From Rhizobium sp. Leaf371 (lineage in GTDB: Bacteria > Pseudomonadota > Alphaproteobacteria > Rhizobiales > Rhizobiaceae), in assembly GCF_001424045.1 (NCBI RefSeq), contig NZ_LMQB01000001.1, positions 222,083 to 286,082 on the forward strand: a stretch of DNA of 64,000 nucleotides, written 5' to 3'. The notes beneath the pieces are model-generated. The model searched no databases, was not told the DNA's origin, and was given only the letters and a program-made list of their open reading frames with translations. The translations under genes and the position numbers were made by a program. Of the stretch, positions 46,218-52,942 are shown piece after piece; position 1 is the stretch's first letter; the number at the start of each line of letters is the position of its first letter.

Positions 46218-46350
46218 GATGTCCGGACCATGGTTCTCATCGCCCCCAATGAGAACCACCCAATAATATCCGGCTTCCAACTCACATGCCCCCTCGGTGA
46301 GTTGTCGAATACAGCCAGTGCCTCCCCCCGGCACTGGCTGTTTCTTTTTC
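46218..46350 (+). ncRNA. Candidate stress-regulated small RNA with three C-loop hairpins
   Basis: The 351-bp gap 46124-46474 between the FGGY kinase and an HWE kinase holds three perfect hairpins in a row. Stem 1 is 46231-46240/46249-46258 (10 bp, loop CGCCCCCA). Stem 2 is 46278-46285/46297-46304 (8 bp, loop ATGCCCCCTCG). Stem 3 is 46312-46322/46330-46340 (11 bp, loop TCCCCCC), followed by TTTCTTTTTC. Each loop holds five or six C residues that could pair with ribosome binding sites. Multi-hairpin RNAs with C-rich anti-Shine-Dalgarno loops are known in alphaproteobacteria (alpha-r14 and CcsR types); identity with any known family is not claimed. No ORF with coding features is present. Confidence 0.65.
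46312..46350 (+). terminator. Rho-independent terminator
   Basis: CAGCCAGTGCC/GGCACTGGCTG, an 11-bp perfect stem with a TCCCCCC loop, is followed by TTTCTTTTTC. It ends the candidate small RNA and would also stop read-through from the polyol operon. Confidence 0.85.
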
Positions 46351-46474
46351 AGCACAAAGAACCAGCGACATCGGCTCTGAACGATCCGACCGTACCGGCA
46401 TGCGTGAAGGAGCGGTGTCCCGCCTTTTGTCGTTGCCAGAAAAGCGGAACCCGTTCTTTCCGACGAGACAGCCT

Positions 46475-47506
46475 TCAGCCCTCGACGGGATCGAGGATCT
46501 CGTATTCGTGGGCGGGGATGGTCAGGTGATATTCGATCCGGTCCGCACGCGTGATGTAGACGGCCTTGCCCGCAATTGCGATGGGGACGACGCGTTCCAG
46601 CACGGTCCGGGCAAAGCTCGGCTCGTCGTGATCACGCGTCGTGTCCGGCTCCGGCAAAAGTTCGATCCAGGCGAGTTCGAGGGCCGGCTTGTCGTTGAAG
46701 ACGGTCTCGAAGCAGTCGAGCGTCAGCGAGTTCACCCCAGCGGCAATCGCCCCGTGAGAGGCCGAGTTGACGATCAGCTCGTGAAGCGCGAGGCCGATAT
46801 GGAGTGCTGCATTCGGCGAGAGGTGCGCGTCGATGCCGGTCGCGACGATCGGCATTCTCGGTTCCGACCAATAGGCGGCGAACTGCTTTGCGGCGAGCGC
46901 AAAGAGAAACGCACCCCGCCAGCTGGAATCGGTCACCAGATCCTGGGAATAGGCGAGCGACTGGATACGGCCTCTGAACTTGACCAGGAAACTATCGAGC
47001 GACAGCGCCTGACGCGCGGTCTGCGTCGCGATCCCCTGAATGATGGCAAGCAGGTTTTTCGAGCGATGGCTCAATTCGCGCAGAAGCGTTTTCAGGACGC
47101 GCTCGCGATGCCGGGTCTCGGAGATGTCGGTGATGACGGAGAGAATGCCGTCGGTGTCGAGCGCGGTGATCCGTTCGAGATCGATCCGGAACGTCATGAG
47201 GCCGGAGGAGGAGGGAAGCTCGACCTCCATGCAGTCGGCCTCGTCCGTCTCGAAGACGGTCTTCTTCAACGCGAGCAGTCGCCTGCCGTCCTCGTCTCCG
47301 AGCACGTCGATATCGCCGTTGTGAGCGAGAAGCCCATCGAGCCTTTCCGGCAGATTGCCGGACAACAGCACGTCGAGGGATTCGGACTGGAAGATGTAAC
47401 CGGCGCCGGTTTTCTTCACGACGCGGTCCAGCAGTCCGATACTCTCTCCAGTCTCGACGGCTCTGCTTGCGCCGGCTGGAGATGTTGAACTGCTTGCGCT
47501 GGTCAC
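46475..47506 (-). CDS. HWE/HisKA_2-type sensor histidine kinase
   Basis: A PAS-like N-terminal part (GYIFQSESLDVLLSGNLPER, later ILSVITDIS) is followed by the HWE phosphoacceptor block LLRELSHRSKNLLAIIQGIA and an ATPase domain with the family N-box ALHELIVNSASHGAI. No membrane segment is seen, so it is cytosolic. Such kinases phosphorylate PhyR. I choose the GTG at 47506 (343 residues) because it has a GAAGAGG ribosome site and because a candidate EcfG promoter (47553-47577) covers the upstream GTG start at 47566, which would add 20 residues. Confidence 0.85.
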   Translation of the reverse strand: MTSASSSTSPAGASRAVETGESIGLLDRVVKKTGAGYIFQSESLDVLLSGNLPERLDGLLAHNGDIDVLGDEDGRRLLALKKTVFETDEADCMEVELPSSSGLMTFRIDLERITALDTDGILSVITDISETRHRERVLKTLLRELSHRSKNLLAIIQGIATQTARQALSLDSFLVKFRGRIQSLAYSQDLVTDSSWRGAFLFALAAKQFAAYWSEPRMPIVATGIDAHLSPNAALHIGLALHELIVNSASHGAIAAGVNSLTLDCFETVFNDKPALELAWIELLPEPDTTRDHDEPSFARTVLERVVPIAIAGKAVYITRADRIEYHLTIPAHEYEILDPVEG

Positions 47507-47552
47507 GCGGGATGCCTCTTCATTCACGACAATACGGGGCGGCTGACGCGTT

Positions 47553-47577
47553 AACGAGACAAACACGGGTCCGTTCC
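47553..47577 (-). promoter_or_regulatory. Candidate EcfG promoter of the HWE kinase
   Basis: On the minus strand GGAAC (47577-47573), 17 bases, then GTT (47555-47553) is the EcfG pattern. Transcription from it would start near 47546, downstream of the GTG at 47566, which supports translation from the GTG at 47506. Confidence 0.55.
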
Positions 47578-47631
47578 ATCATCTGCGATGATGTTGCGAC
47601 GTTGCCCGAGCGATCGTTGTCCGATGAGAGA

Positions 47632-47655
47632 GGCCGCGCCCGGAGAGGCGCGGCC
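47632..47655 (-). terminator. Hairpin downstream of phyR
   Basis: GGCCGCGCC/GGCGCGGCC forms a perfect nine-pair stem with a six-base loop, 36 bp after the phyR stop. The bases that follow on the minus strand are TCTCTC rather than a pure T-run, so it is a probable, not certain, terminator. Confidence 0.5.
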
Positions 47656-47690
47656 CGAAGAGAGAATGCGAGGGAAAATATGGCCTTGGC

Positions 47691-48485
47691 TCAGGCCGCG
47701 GCCTTGGTCGATTCGTTGAAGAACAGCGCCTGGCTGATCAAGGCCTTGACCATGTCCGGGTTGAACGGCTTGGTCACCAGGAAGGTCGGCTCCGGGCGCT
47801 CGCCGGTCAGCAGGCGTTCCGGGAAGGCGGTGATGAAGATGACCGGCACGGCGGAGGTGCGCAGGATCTCGTTCACGGCATCGATGCCCGAGCTGCCGTC
47901 TGCGAGCTGGATATCCGCAAGCACCATGCTCGGCTGCGTGGCGTTGAAGAGTGCCACCGCCTCGTCGCGCGTGCGGGCGATGCCGGTCACGCGGTGGCCG
48001 AGGCTCTCGACCATCTGCTCGATGTCGATCGCGATCAGCGGCTCGTCCTCGATGATCATGATGTCGGTCGCGACCTGGCGGGAAATCTCCTCGGATGCCC
48101 GCTCGATCAACTGCGCCATGCCGCTTTCCGACGTTCCCAGAACTTCTGCCGCTTCGCTGGTGCGAAAACCTTCGACGGAAACGAGGAGGAACGCCTGACG
48201 GGCGAGAGGCGAGACCGATGCCAGATTGATGGAGGCGCGCTTTTCCCAGGCGAAGGGAGAAACCGGCTCGGGAATGAGAACCGAAGACGATCCGAACAGC
48301 TTGGTATAAAGCTGGAACAGAGCGACGCGGTCGCTGCTCGCCTCGGGGAAGATCGACATATCCGAGATCAACGCCTCCAGAACGGCGGCGACATAGGCAT
48401 CGCCCGATGTCTGGGACCCGGTCAGTGCGCGGGAATACCGGCGCAGGTAGGGCAGGAACGGAGCGATCCGGGTAGACAATGACAT
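47691..48485 (-). CDS. phyR: General stress response regulator PhyR
   Basis: The 264-residue anti-anti-sigma response regulator has an N-terminal sigma-factor-like domain (residues 1-135, with PLARQAFLLVSVEGFRTSEA). A receiver domain follows, with acidic pair IIEDEP (146-148), phosphoacceptor Asp191 in MVLADIQLADG and the conserved lysine in FLVTKPFNP. Once phosphorylated, it binds NepR and frees EcfG. It is divergent from nepR-ecfG; the spacer carries a candidate two-way EcfG promoter. The ribosome site is GAGGGAG. Confidence 0.95.
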   Translation of the reverse strand: MSLSTRIAPFLPYLRRYSRALTGSQTSGDAYVAAVLEALISDMSIFPEASSDRVALFQLYTKLFGSSSVLIPEPVSPFAWEKRASINLASVSPLARQAFLLVSVEGFRTSEAAEVLGTSESGMAQLIERASEEISRQVATDIMIIEDEPLIAIDIEQMVESLGHRVTGIARTRDEAVALFNATQPSMVLADIQLADGSSGIDAVNEILRTSAVPVIFITAFPERLLTGERPEPTFLVTKPFNPDMVKALISQALFFNESTKAAA

Positions 48486-48532
48486 ACAAAAACTCCCTCA
48501 ATCCGGCCGAGGTTATGGCCATGACAGTTATG

Positions 48533-48559
48533 GGAACGTTGATCCAAAAAAAAGGTTCC
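48533..48559. promoter_or_regulatory. Two-way EcfG promoter between phyR and nepR-ecfG
   Basis: On the plus strand GGAAC (48533-48537) is followed after 17 bases by GTT (48555-48557). On the minus strand GGAAC (48559-48555) is followed after 17 bases by GTT (48537-48535). The same 27-bp segment, with an A8 run in the centre, therefore holds an EcfG-type promoter in each direction, as expected for an autoregulated phyR/nepR-ecfG locus. Confidence 0.65.
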
Positions 48560-48565
48560 GTCGCG

Positions 48566-48590
48566 GGAACAAATTTTTGCGCCAGGCATT
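48566..48590 (+). promoter_or_regulatory. Second candidate EcfG promoter of nepR-ecfG
   Basis: GGAAC (48566-48570), 18 bases and TT (48589-48590) is followed by AGG. It lies 36 bp before the nepR start and shares extended sequence with the candidate sRNA promoter at 46188-46212. It could act in tandem with the two-way site. Confidence 0.45.
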
Positions 48591-48625
48591 TAGGCTGCGA
48601 TCACCACGCGAGGTATTTCGTTTTC

Positions 48626-48820
48626 ATGACCGATAAAACTGGGGCAAGTTCTGGAGCCGGCGAACCGGTCCGGGCCGATCATCCACATGCGCAGATCGCC
48701 ACGAAGCTGCGCGCTCTCTACGTCTCCGTCCAGGAGGAAGCCGTTCCCGATCGCTTCCTCGATCTTCTCGAACAGCTGGACGCCGTCGAGCGTCGTCACG
48801 TTCCGGACGTTACGAAATGA
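48626..48820 (+). CDS. nepR: Anti-sigma factor NepR
   Basis: The 64-residue protein holds the two NepR helices: IATKLRALYVSVQEEAVPDR and FLDLLEQLDAVERR. It sequesters EcfG until phosphorylated PhyR binds it. The ATG at 48626 gives the usual NepR length; the frame is open upstream through the promoter region. Its stop overlaps the ecfG ATG by four bases, coupling anti-sigma and sigma synthesis. Confidence 0.92.
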   Translation: MTDKTGASSGAGEPVRADHPHAQIATKLRALYVSVQEEAVPDRFLDLLEQLDAVERRHVPDVTK

Positions 48821-49383
48821 GCACCAAGATGACGGCTGAAGAACCCAGTTTCAAGCGCGAGATGCTGGCTGCCCTGCCAAGCCTGCGCGCTTTCGCCATG
48901 TCGCTGATCGGCCGGCACGACCGTGCAGACGATCTGGTGCAGGATACCATCATGAAGGCCTGGGCAAAGCAGGACCACTTCGAAATGGGCACCAATATGA
49001 AGGCGTGGCTGTTCACGATCCTTCGCAACGAGCTTTACAGCCAGATGCGCAAGCGCGGCCGCGAGGTGCAGGACAGCGACGGCTTCTTCACGGAATCGCT
49101 CGCCCAGCATCCCTCGCAATACGGGTCGCTCGATCTTCAGGATTTCAAGCGGGCGCTGAACATGCTGCCGCCCGACCAGCGGGAAGCGATCATTCTGGTC
49201 GGCGCCTCCGGCTTTTCCTATGAGGAGGCGGCAGAGATCTGCGGTTGCGCGCTCGGCACCATCAAGAGCCGCGTGAACCGCGCGCGCCAGCGCCTGTCGG
49301 ACATCCTGCAGGTGACCGGCGAAAACGAATATGGCCCGGATGCAACCTCGGCTCCCCTGACGTCGCGCGCCTTCGTCTCCTGA
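48817..49383 (+). CDS. ecfG: General stress sigma factor EcfG (RpoE2-type)
   Basis: The 188-residue ECF sigma factor has region 2 (LIGRHDRADDLVQDTIMKAW) and region 4 (GFSYEEAAEICGCALGTIKS, then RVNRARQRL). The EcfG-type linker contains ALNMLPPDQREAIILV. It directs RNA polymerase to GGAAC-N17/18-(G)TT promoters in the general stress response. A perfect hairpin at 49409-49432 follows. Confidence 0.95.
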   Translation: MSTKMTAEEPSFKREMLAALPSLRAFAMSLIGRHDRADDLVQDTIMKAWAKQDHFEMGTNMKAWLFTILRNELYSQMRKRGREVQDSDGFFTESLAQHPSQYGSLDLQDFKRALNMLPPDQREAIILVGASGFSYEEAAEICGCALGTIKSRVNRARQRLSDILQVTGENEYGPDATSAPLTSRAFVS

Positions 49384-49408
49384 GGTTTCGAGGGTTGCGT
49401 GCCTCCGG

Positions 49409-49432
49409 TCGGCGCATTGCGAGATGCGCCGA
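49409..49432 (+). terminator. Hairpin downstream of ecfG
   Basis: TCGGCGCAT/ATGCGCCGA forms a perfect nine-pair stem with a TGCGAG loop, 26 bp after the ecfG stop. Only a weak pyrimidine run (TCTCT) follows. It probably limits read-through into the downstream kinase gene. Confidence 0.5.
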
Positions 49433-49549
49433 TCTCTGAGCTTGTGCCTTTGACCATTGCTGTCATGCACAGGATCATGCAGATTCCGGTCGAACCGATT
49501 CATCCCCCCGGCGCCGCGTCAGGCCGAGGGATGCCGCAGGCGAGTGCTG

Positions 49550-51046
49550 ATGACTGAGACCCGACCGGATTTGCTGCCAGATGTCCCCGCGGTCATCATG
49601 GACAAACAAAGGCTTGCCGCCTTGCGGTCGCTGCAGCCTGGCCGTCCCGGCATGTCTGCCGAATTCCAGGAGATCGTCGAGGTCGCCGCCGGTATCTTCG
49701 ATGCGCCGGTCGCGCTGCTCACCCTGATCGACGATCGGCGCGAATGGGTGGTGGCGCGGGTCGGCACGGATCTGTCCGACGTCGATGCCTTTACCTGTTT
49801 CGGCGCACATGCGGTCGCCACGCATCCGCTGGCGCCTTTCGTCGTGCGCGATGCCGCGAAGGATCCGCGGTTTGCCGCCCAGGCCTGCGTGGCCGACGGC
49901 GTTGGTTTCTATGCGGGCGCGCCGCTGCTGGTCGAGGGCCATGCGGTCGGCATGGTCTGCGTCGTCGATCGTGCGCCGCGCCTTGAGGTGCCGGAGGCGC
50001 TGACCCTGCAGTTGCAGCGACTGGCGCGGATCGCATCGCGGCTGATGAGTTTCAAGGAGGATGCGCGTGCCCGCGCCGCGCGGGCCGAGGTGCTCTCGCG
50101 CGACGAGAAGCGCCATGCGCAGGCGCTCGAGGCCGCCAATGTGGGCAGCTGGCTGTGGGACGCCGAGACCGGGCAGGTAACCTGCAACGCGGCGATGTCG
50201 CGCATGTTCGGCGTGACCGCGACCACGATGAGCGCGCGCGATATCATCGGCTTCATCCATCCCGAAGACCGGGCCGGCATGTTGGACAATCTGCGGGCCG
50301 CCATGACGGAAGACGCGGAATATGCAAGCACGTTCCGCGTCGAGACGACGGGGCGCTGGGTGCTGGGCCGAGGCCGGGTGCACGAGCGCGACGCCTCCGG
50401 CAAGCCGAAGAGCTTTCTCGGCGTCAATATCGACGTGACGGCCGAGCAGTCCACGACGCAGCGGACCCGCCTGTTGCTGCGGGAGCTCAATCATCGGGTG
50501 AAGAACACGCTGGCCATGCTGCAGTCGCTGGCCCGGCAGACGCTGCGCCAGACGAGCGATCCGCAGGAGTTCATGACCGCCTTTGCCGGACGGCTGCAGG
50601 CGATCTCGGAGGCGCACGGCCTTCTCTCGGATCATGAATGGGGCGAGATCCGACTGTCGGCGCTGCTCAAGAAGCAGCTTTCGCCGCATGTGCGCGATTA
50701 CGAGGCCCAGATCGAGATCCACAAGGACGAGATCCTTCTCGGCCCCGATCAGGCCGTTGGCCTCGGTCTGGTGCTCCATGAACTGGCAACCAATGCCTAC
50801 AAATATGGCGCGCTCTCCGTGCCGAACGGGCGGATCGTGATCACTGCGCGGGGGCATTTGGAAGAGATCGGGCGCGTCCTCAATCTGACCTGGACCGAAG
50901 TCGGCGGTCCGCCGGTGAGCGAGCCCGGCCGGCGCGGCTTCGGCTCGATCCTGATCGAGCGCAGCCTCGACAAGGTGATGGGCAGTTCGGTGAAGGTCGA
51001 ATATCTCGCAGCCGGGGTCACGGCGCTGGTCCGTTTGCCGCTCTAG
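49550..51046 (+). CDS. GAF-PAS-HWE sensor histidine kinase
   Basis: The 498-residue soluble kinase has a GAF domain (about residues 35-165, AAGIFDAPVALLTLIDDRRE and LVEGHAVGMVCVVD). A PAS domain with WLWDAETGQVTCNAAMSRMF (about 190-300) follows, then the HWE phosphoacceptor block RELNHRVKNTLAMLQSLARQ with His315 and the N-box LVLHELATNAYKYGAL. It is a second kinase flanking the PhyR-NepR-EcfG genes, so it is a likely PhyR input. The signal sensed is unknown. The start is supported by the domain layout; the ribosome site is weak. Confidence 0.88.
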   Translation: MTETRPDLLPDVPAVIMDKQRLAALRSLQPGRPGMSAEFQEIVEVAAGIFDAPVALLTLIDDRREWVVARVGTDLSDVDAFTCFGAHAVATHPLAPFVVRDAAKDPRFAAQACVADGVGFYAGAPLLVEGHAVGMVCVVDRAPRLEVPEALTLQLQRLARIASRLMSFKEDARARAARAEVLSRDEKRHAQALEAANVGSWLWDAETGQVTCNAAMSRMFGVTATTMSARDIIGFIHPEDRAGMLDNLRAAMTEDAEYASTFRVETTGRWVLGRGRVHERDASGKPKSFLGVNIDVTAEQSTTQRTRLLLRELNHRVKNTLAMLQSLARQTLRQTSDPQEFMTAFAGRLQAISEAHGLLSDHEWGEIRLSALLKKQLSPHVRDYEAQIEIHKDEILLGPDQAVGLGLVLHELATNAYKYGALSVPNGRIVITARGHLEEIGRVLNLTWTEVGGPPVSEPGRRGFGSILIERSLDKVMGSSVKVEYLAAGVTALVRLPL

Positions 51047-51064
51047 GTTCCTCATAACGAAAAA

Positions 51065-51084
51065 AAAGGCCCCGGAGGGCCTTT
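51065..51084. terminator. Bidirectional Rho-independent terminator
   Basis: AAAGGCCC (51065-51072) pairs with GGGCCTTT (51077-51084) around CGGA. An A-run precedes and TTTC follows, so it works on both strands. It lies between the convergent HWE kinase (+) and holin-like gene (-). Confidence 0.85.
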
Positions 51085-51113
51085 CTGCAGAGCAGGCTGG
51101 TGCGTGTCGGCGC

Positions 51114-51536
51114 TCAGTCGTCGTTGCGGCCGCGCGTCACGCCAAGCAGTGCGCCGACGGCCATCGCGACGCCCGCCGCCACGAGGGGCTTGCGACGGAA
51201 GACGGTGAGGGCCGTGGTCACGGCGACGTTGGTCTTCAGCTGAGACTGGCGTCGGCGCTCGGCCGCACGGCGTTTTTCGGCCGATGCCATGGCCGACATG
51301 ATGATGAAGAGGACGACCGCGATGGCAACGAACACGCCGCCCATGATGAGAGTTGCCGGAATCGTGCCATAGGCATTGGAAAGCGCGATGGTGCCTGCGA
51401 CGAGCAAAAAGACGTAGGCGGTCAGTACGAAGACGCCGGCGATCGCCATGAAAATCGCGTTTCGTTTCGTCCGCGCGACGACCGTTGAAATGTCACTGAG
51501 TACGACGCCTGACAATAATGCCGCCAAAGACCCCAT
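51114..51536 (-). CDS. Small membrane protein, phage-holin-like (superfamily III) type
   Basis: The 140-residue protein has two strong membrane segments (about residues 29-50 and 60-84, AIFMAIAGVFVLTAYVFLLV and TLIMGGVFVAIAVVLFIIM). A basic stretch (AEKRRAAERRRQSQLK) and a third hydrophobic segment near the end follow. Such proteins often lie beside DUF883 genes in stress loci and are annotated as holin-like, with no phage context here. The ribosome site is GAGGGAG. It follows the DUF883 gene by 71 bp, with a terminator hairpin between. Confidence 0.7.
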   Translation of the reverse strand: MGSLAALLSGVVLSDISTVVARTKRNAIFMAIAGVFVLTAYVFLLVAGTIALSNAYGTIPATLIMGGVFVAIAVVLFIIMSAMASAEKRRAAERRRQSQLKTNVAVTTALTVFRRKPLVAAGVAMAVGALLGVTRGRNDD

Positions 51537-51557
51537 GCATATTCTCCCTCAAATCCT

Positions 51558-51585
51558 AAAAAGCCGCCCCTTCGCGAGGGACGGC
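51558..51585 (-). terminator. Terminator between DUF883 gene and holin-like gene
   Basis: On the minus strand GCCGTCCC and GGGGCGGC form an eight-position stem (one mismatch) with loop TCGCGAA, followed by TTTTT. It lies 22 bp after the DUF883 stop and 22 bp before the next gene, so read-through must be partial if the second gene is expressed from the same promoter. Confidence 0.7.
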
Positions 51586-51607
51586 ATTCAAACCCGACGA
51601 CGGTGGC

Positions 51608-51967
51608 TTAGCGACGCGACAGCGCGATGAAGGCGATGCCGAGGGCGGCGATGGCGCCGACGGTCGCGAGGGGATGTTCGCGGACGGTGTGGCGAACCTG
51701 GCGTTCCGTCGAGGCATACCGATGACGCAGATCCGACAGAAGCTGCTCGGCGCCGTCCATCATGTCGGCAAGGCCGGTTTCGGCCTGTCCGCGCACGTCG
51801 CTTGCGCGCGACGAGAGAAGGTTGCCGGCCTTATTGCCGCGCTTGGACACGAGATTGGCAAGCGAGGCGATATCGCTGCGCAGATCGCTCAGCTGGTCTT
51901 CGATGGCGCCACCCAGGAGGTGCTGACGCTTGCGGCTGGACGAGCTGGAAAACAGACCGAGGGACAT
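51608..51967 (-). CDS. DUF883/ElaB-YqjD-like stress protein
   Basis: The 119-residue protein has an amphipathic helical middle (DQLSDLRSDIASLANLVSKR, ASDVRGQAETGLADMMDGAE). One C-terminal membrane segment (HPLATVGAIAALGIAFIALSRR) marks the ElaB/YqjD/DUF883 group, which associate with ribosomes and the inner membrane in stationary phase in E. coli. The ribosome site is AAGGAG. A candidate EcfG promoter lies 78 bp upstream, tying it to the general stress response. Confidence 0.82.
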   Translation of the reverse strand: MSLGLFSSSSSRKRQHLLGGAIEDQLSDLRSDIASLANLVSKRGNKAGNLLSSRASDVRGQAETGLADMMDGAEQLLSDLRHRYASTERQVRHTVREHPLATVGAIAALGIAFIALSRR

Positions 51968-52044
51968 GATGTACTCCTTGTTGCCGCGGGTTCACGACGT
52001 TTGCTGACACAGGCGGCCGGACGTGTCCGACCTTGTGCAGCGCA

Positions 52045-52069
52045 AACGCCGAACACGCCGATTTGTTCC
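52045..52069 (-). promoter_or_regulatory. Candidate EcfG promoter of the DUF883 gene
   Basis: On the minus strand GGAAC (52069-52065), 17 bases, then GTT (52047-52045) matches the EcfG pattern exactly. Transcription would begin about 70 bp before the DUF883 start codon. Confidence 0.6.
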
Positions 52070-52124
52070 CGGCACGGGCGTGCGCGGGTGACATGCGGGC
52101 ACCCGGCAGGCGATGGCGGGAGCT

Positions 52125-52937
52125 TTATGCCATGGTCGTTTGCGGCAGGACGAAGGGGATCCCGGCCGGCGGCGGCACGCTGACCCGCATCGGGCATCCG
52201 AAGACGGTCTCCATCATTCCGTCCGTCATGATCGCCTGCGGTGCGCCCGCGGCAACGACGCGGCCCTCTTTCATCATCACCACCTGATCGGCGAACATGG
52301 CCGTCAGGTTGAGATCGTGCATGATGGCGACGACACCGCCGCCGCGCCGGCAATAATCCGCCGCAAGCCGCATGATGGTCAGCTGGTGGCGGATGTCGAG
52401 GCTCGAGACGGGCTCGTCGAGGAGGAGAAAGGCCGGGCGCCCGTCGCGCACGGGTTCCCAGATCTGGCTGAGCGCGCGGGCGAGCTGGACCCGCTGCTGC
52501 TCGCCGCCGGAAAGCTCCTGGTAAAACCGACCGGCAAAGCCGCCGAGATCGACCGCGTCCAGCGCCTCCCGTGCGATGCGGTCCGCAAGACCCGGATCGG
52601 CCGACGTGCCGCCGACGCGCGTCGTGGAGGCGCCGACGGTGAGGCCCATGCGCACGATCTCGCGCACGGTGAAGGGAAACGAGATGACGCTGGCCTGCGG
52701 GAGAACCGCGCGGCGGGTGGCGAGCTGCCAGGGTTTCAAGCTGCGGATGTCCTCGCCGCCGATCAGCACCCGGCCATCGCAGGCGATCTCGCCGGCAAGC
52801 GCCTTCATCGTCGTCGTCTTGCCGGAGCCGTTGGGGCCGACGATGGCTGTGAGCGCGCCCGCGCGGGCCGTGAGGCTGATATCGTGGAGCACGGTCTTGC
52901 TGCCCAGGCGAACGGTGACGTCCAGCGCTTCGATCAT
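52125..52937 (-). CDS. hmuV: Hemin ABC transporter ATP-binding protein HmuV
   Basis: The 270-residue ATPase has Walker A GPNGSGKTTT, signature LSGGEQQRVQLARAL, Walker B FLLLDEPVSSLD and H-loop IMHDLNLTAMFAD. PQASVISFPFTVREIVRMGL is typical of HmuV. It powers heme import through HmuU. The ATG at 52937 or a GTG at 52946 overlapping the hmuU stop may be used. Confidence 0.95.
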   Translation of the reverse strand: MIEALDVTVRLGSKTVLHDISLTARAGALTAIVGPNGSGKTTTMKALAGEIACDGRVLIGGEDIRSLKPWQLATRRAVLPQASVISFPFTVREIVRMGLTVGASTTRVGGTSADPGLADRIAREALDAVDLGGFAGRFYQELSGGEQQRVQLARALSQIWEPVRDGRPAFLLLDEPVSSLDIRHQLTIMRLAADYCRRGGGVVAIMHDLNLTAMFADQVVMMKEGRVVAAGAPQAIMTDGMMETVFGCPMRVSVPPPAGIPFVLPQTTMA

Positions 52938-52942
52938 CGGTG

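Noticed and set aside
51114-51536. Prophage remnant suggested by the holin-like protein
   Set aside because: No other phage genes or attachment sites are present; such small membrane proteins commonly accompany DUF883 genes.
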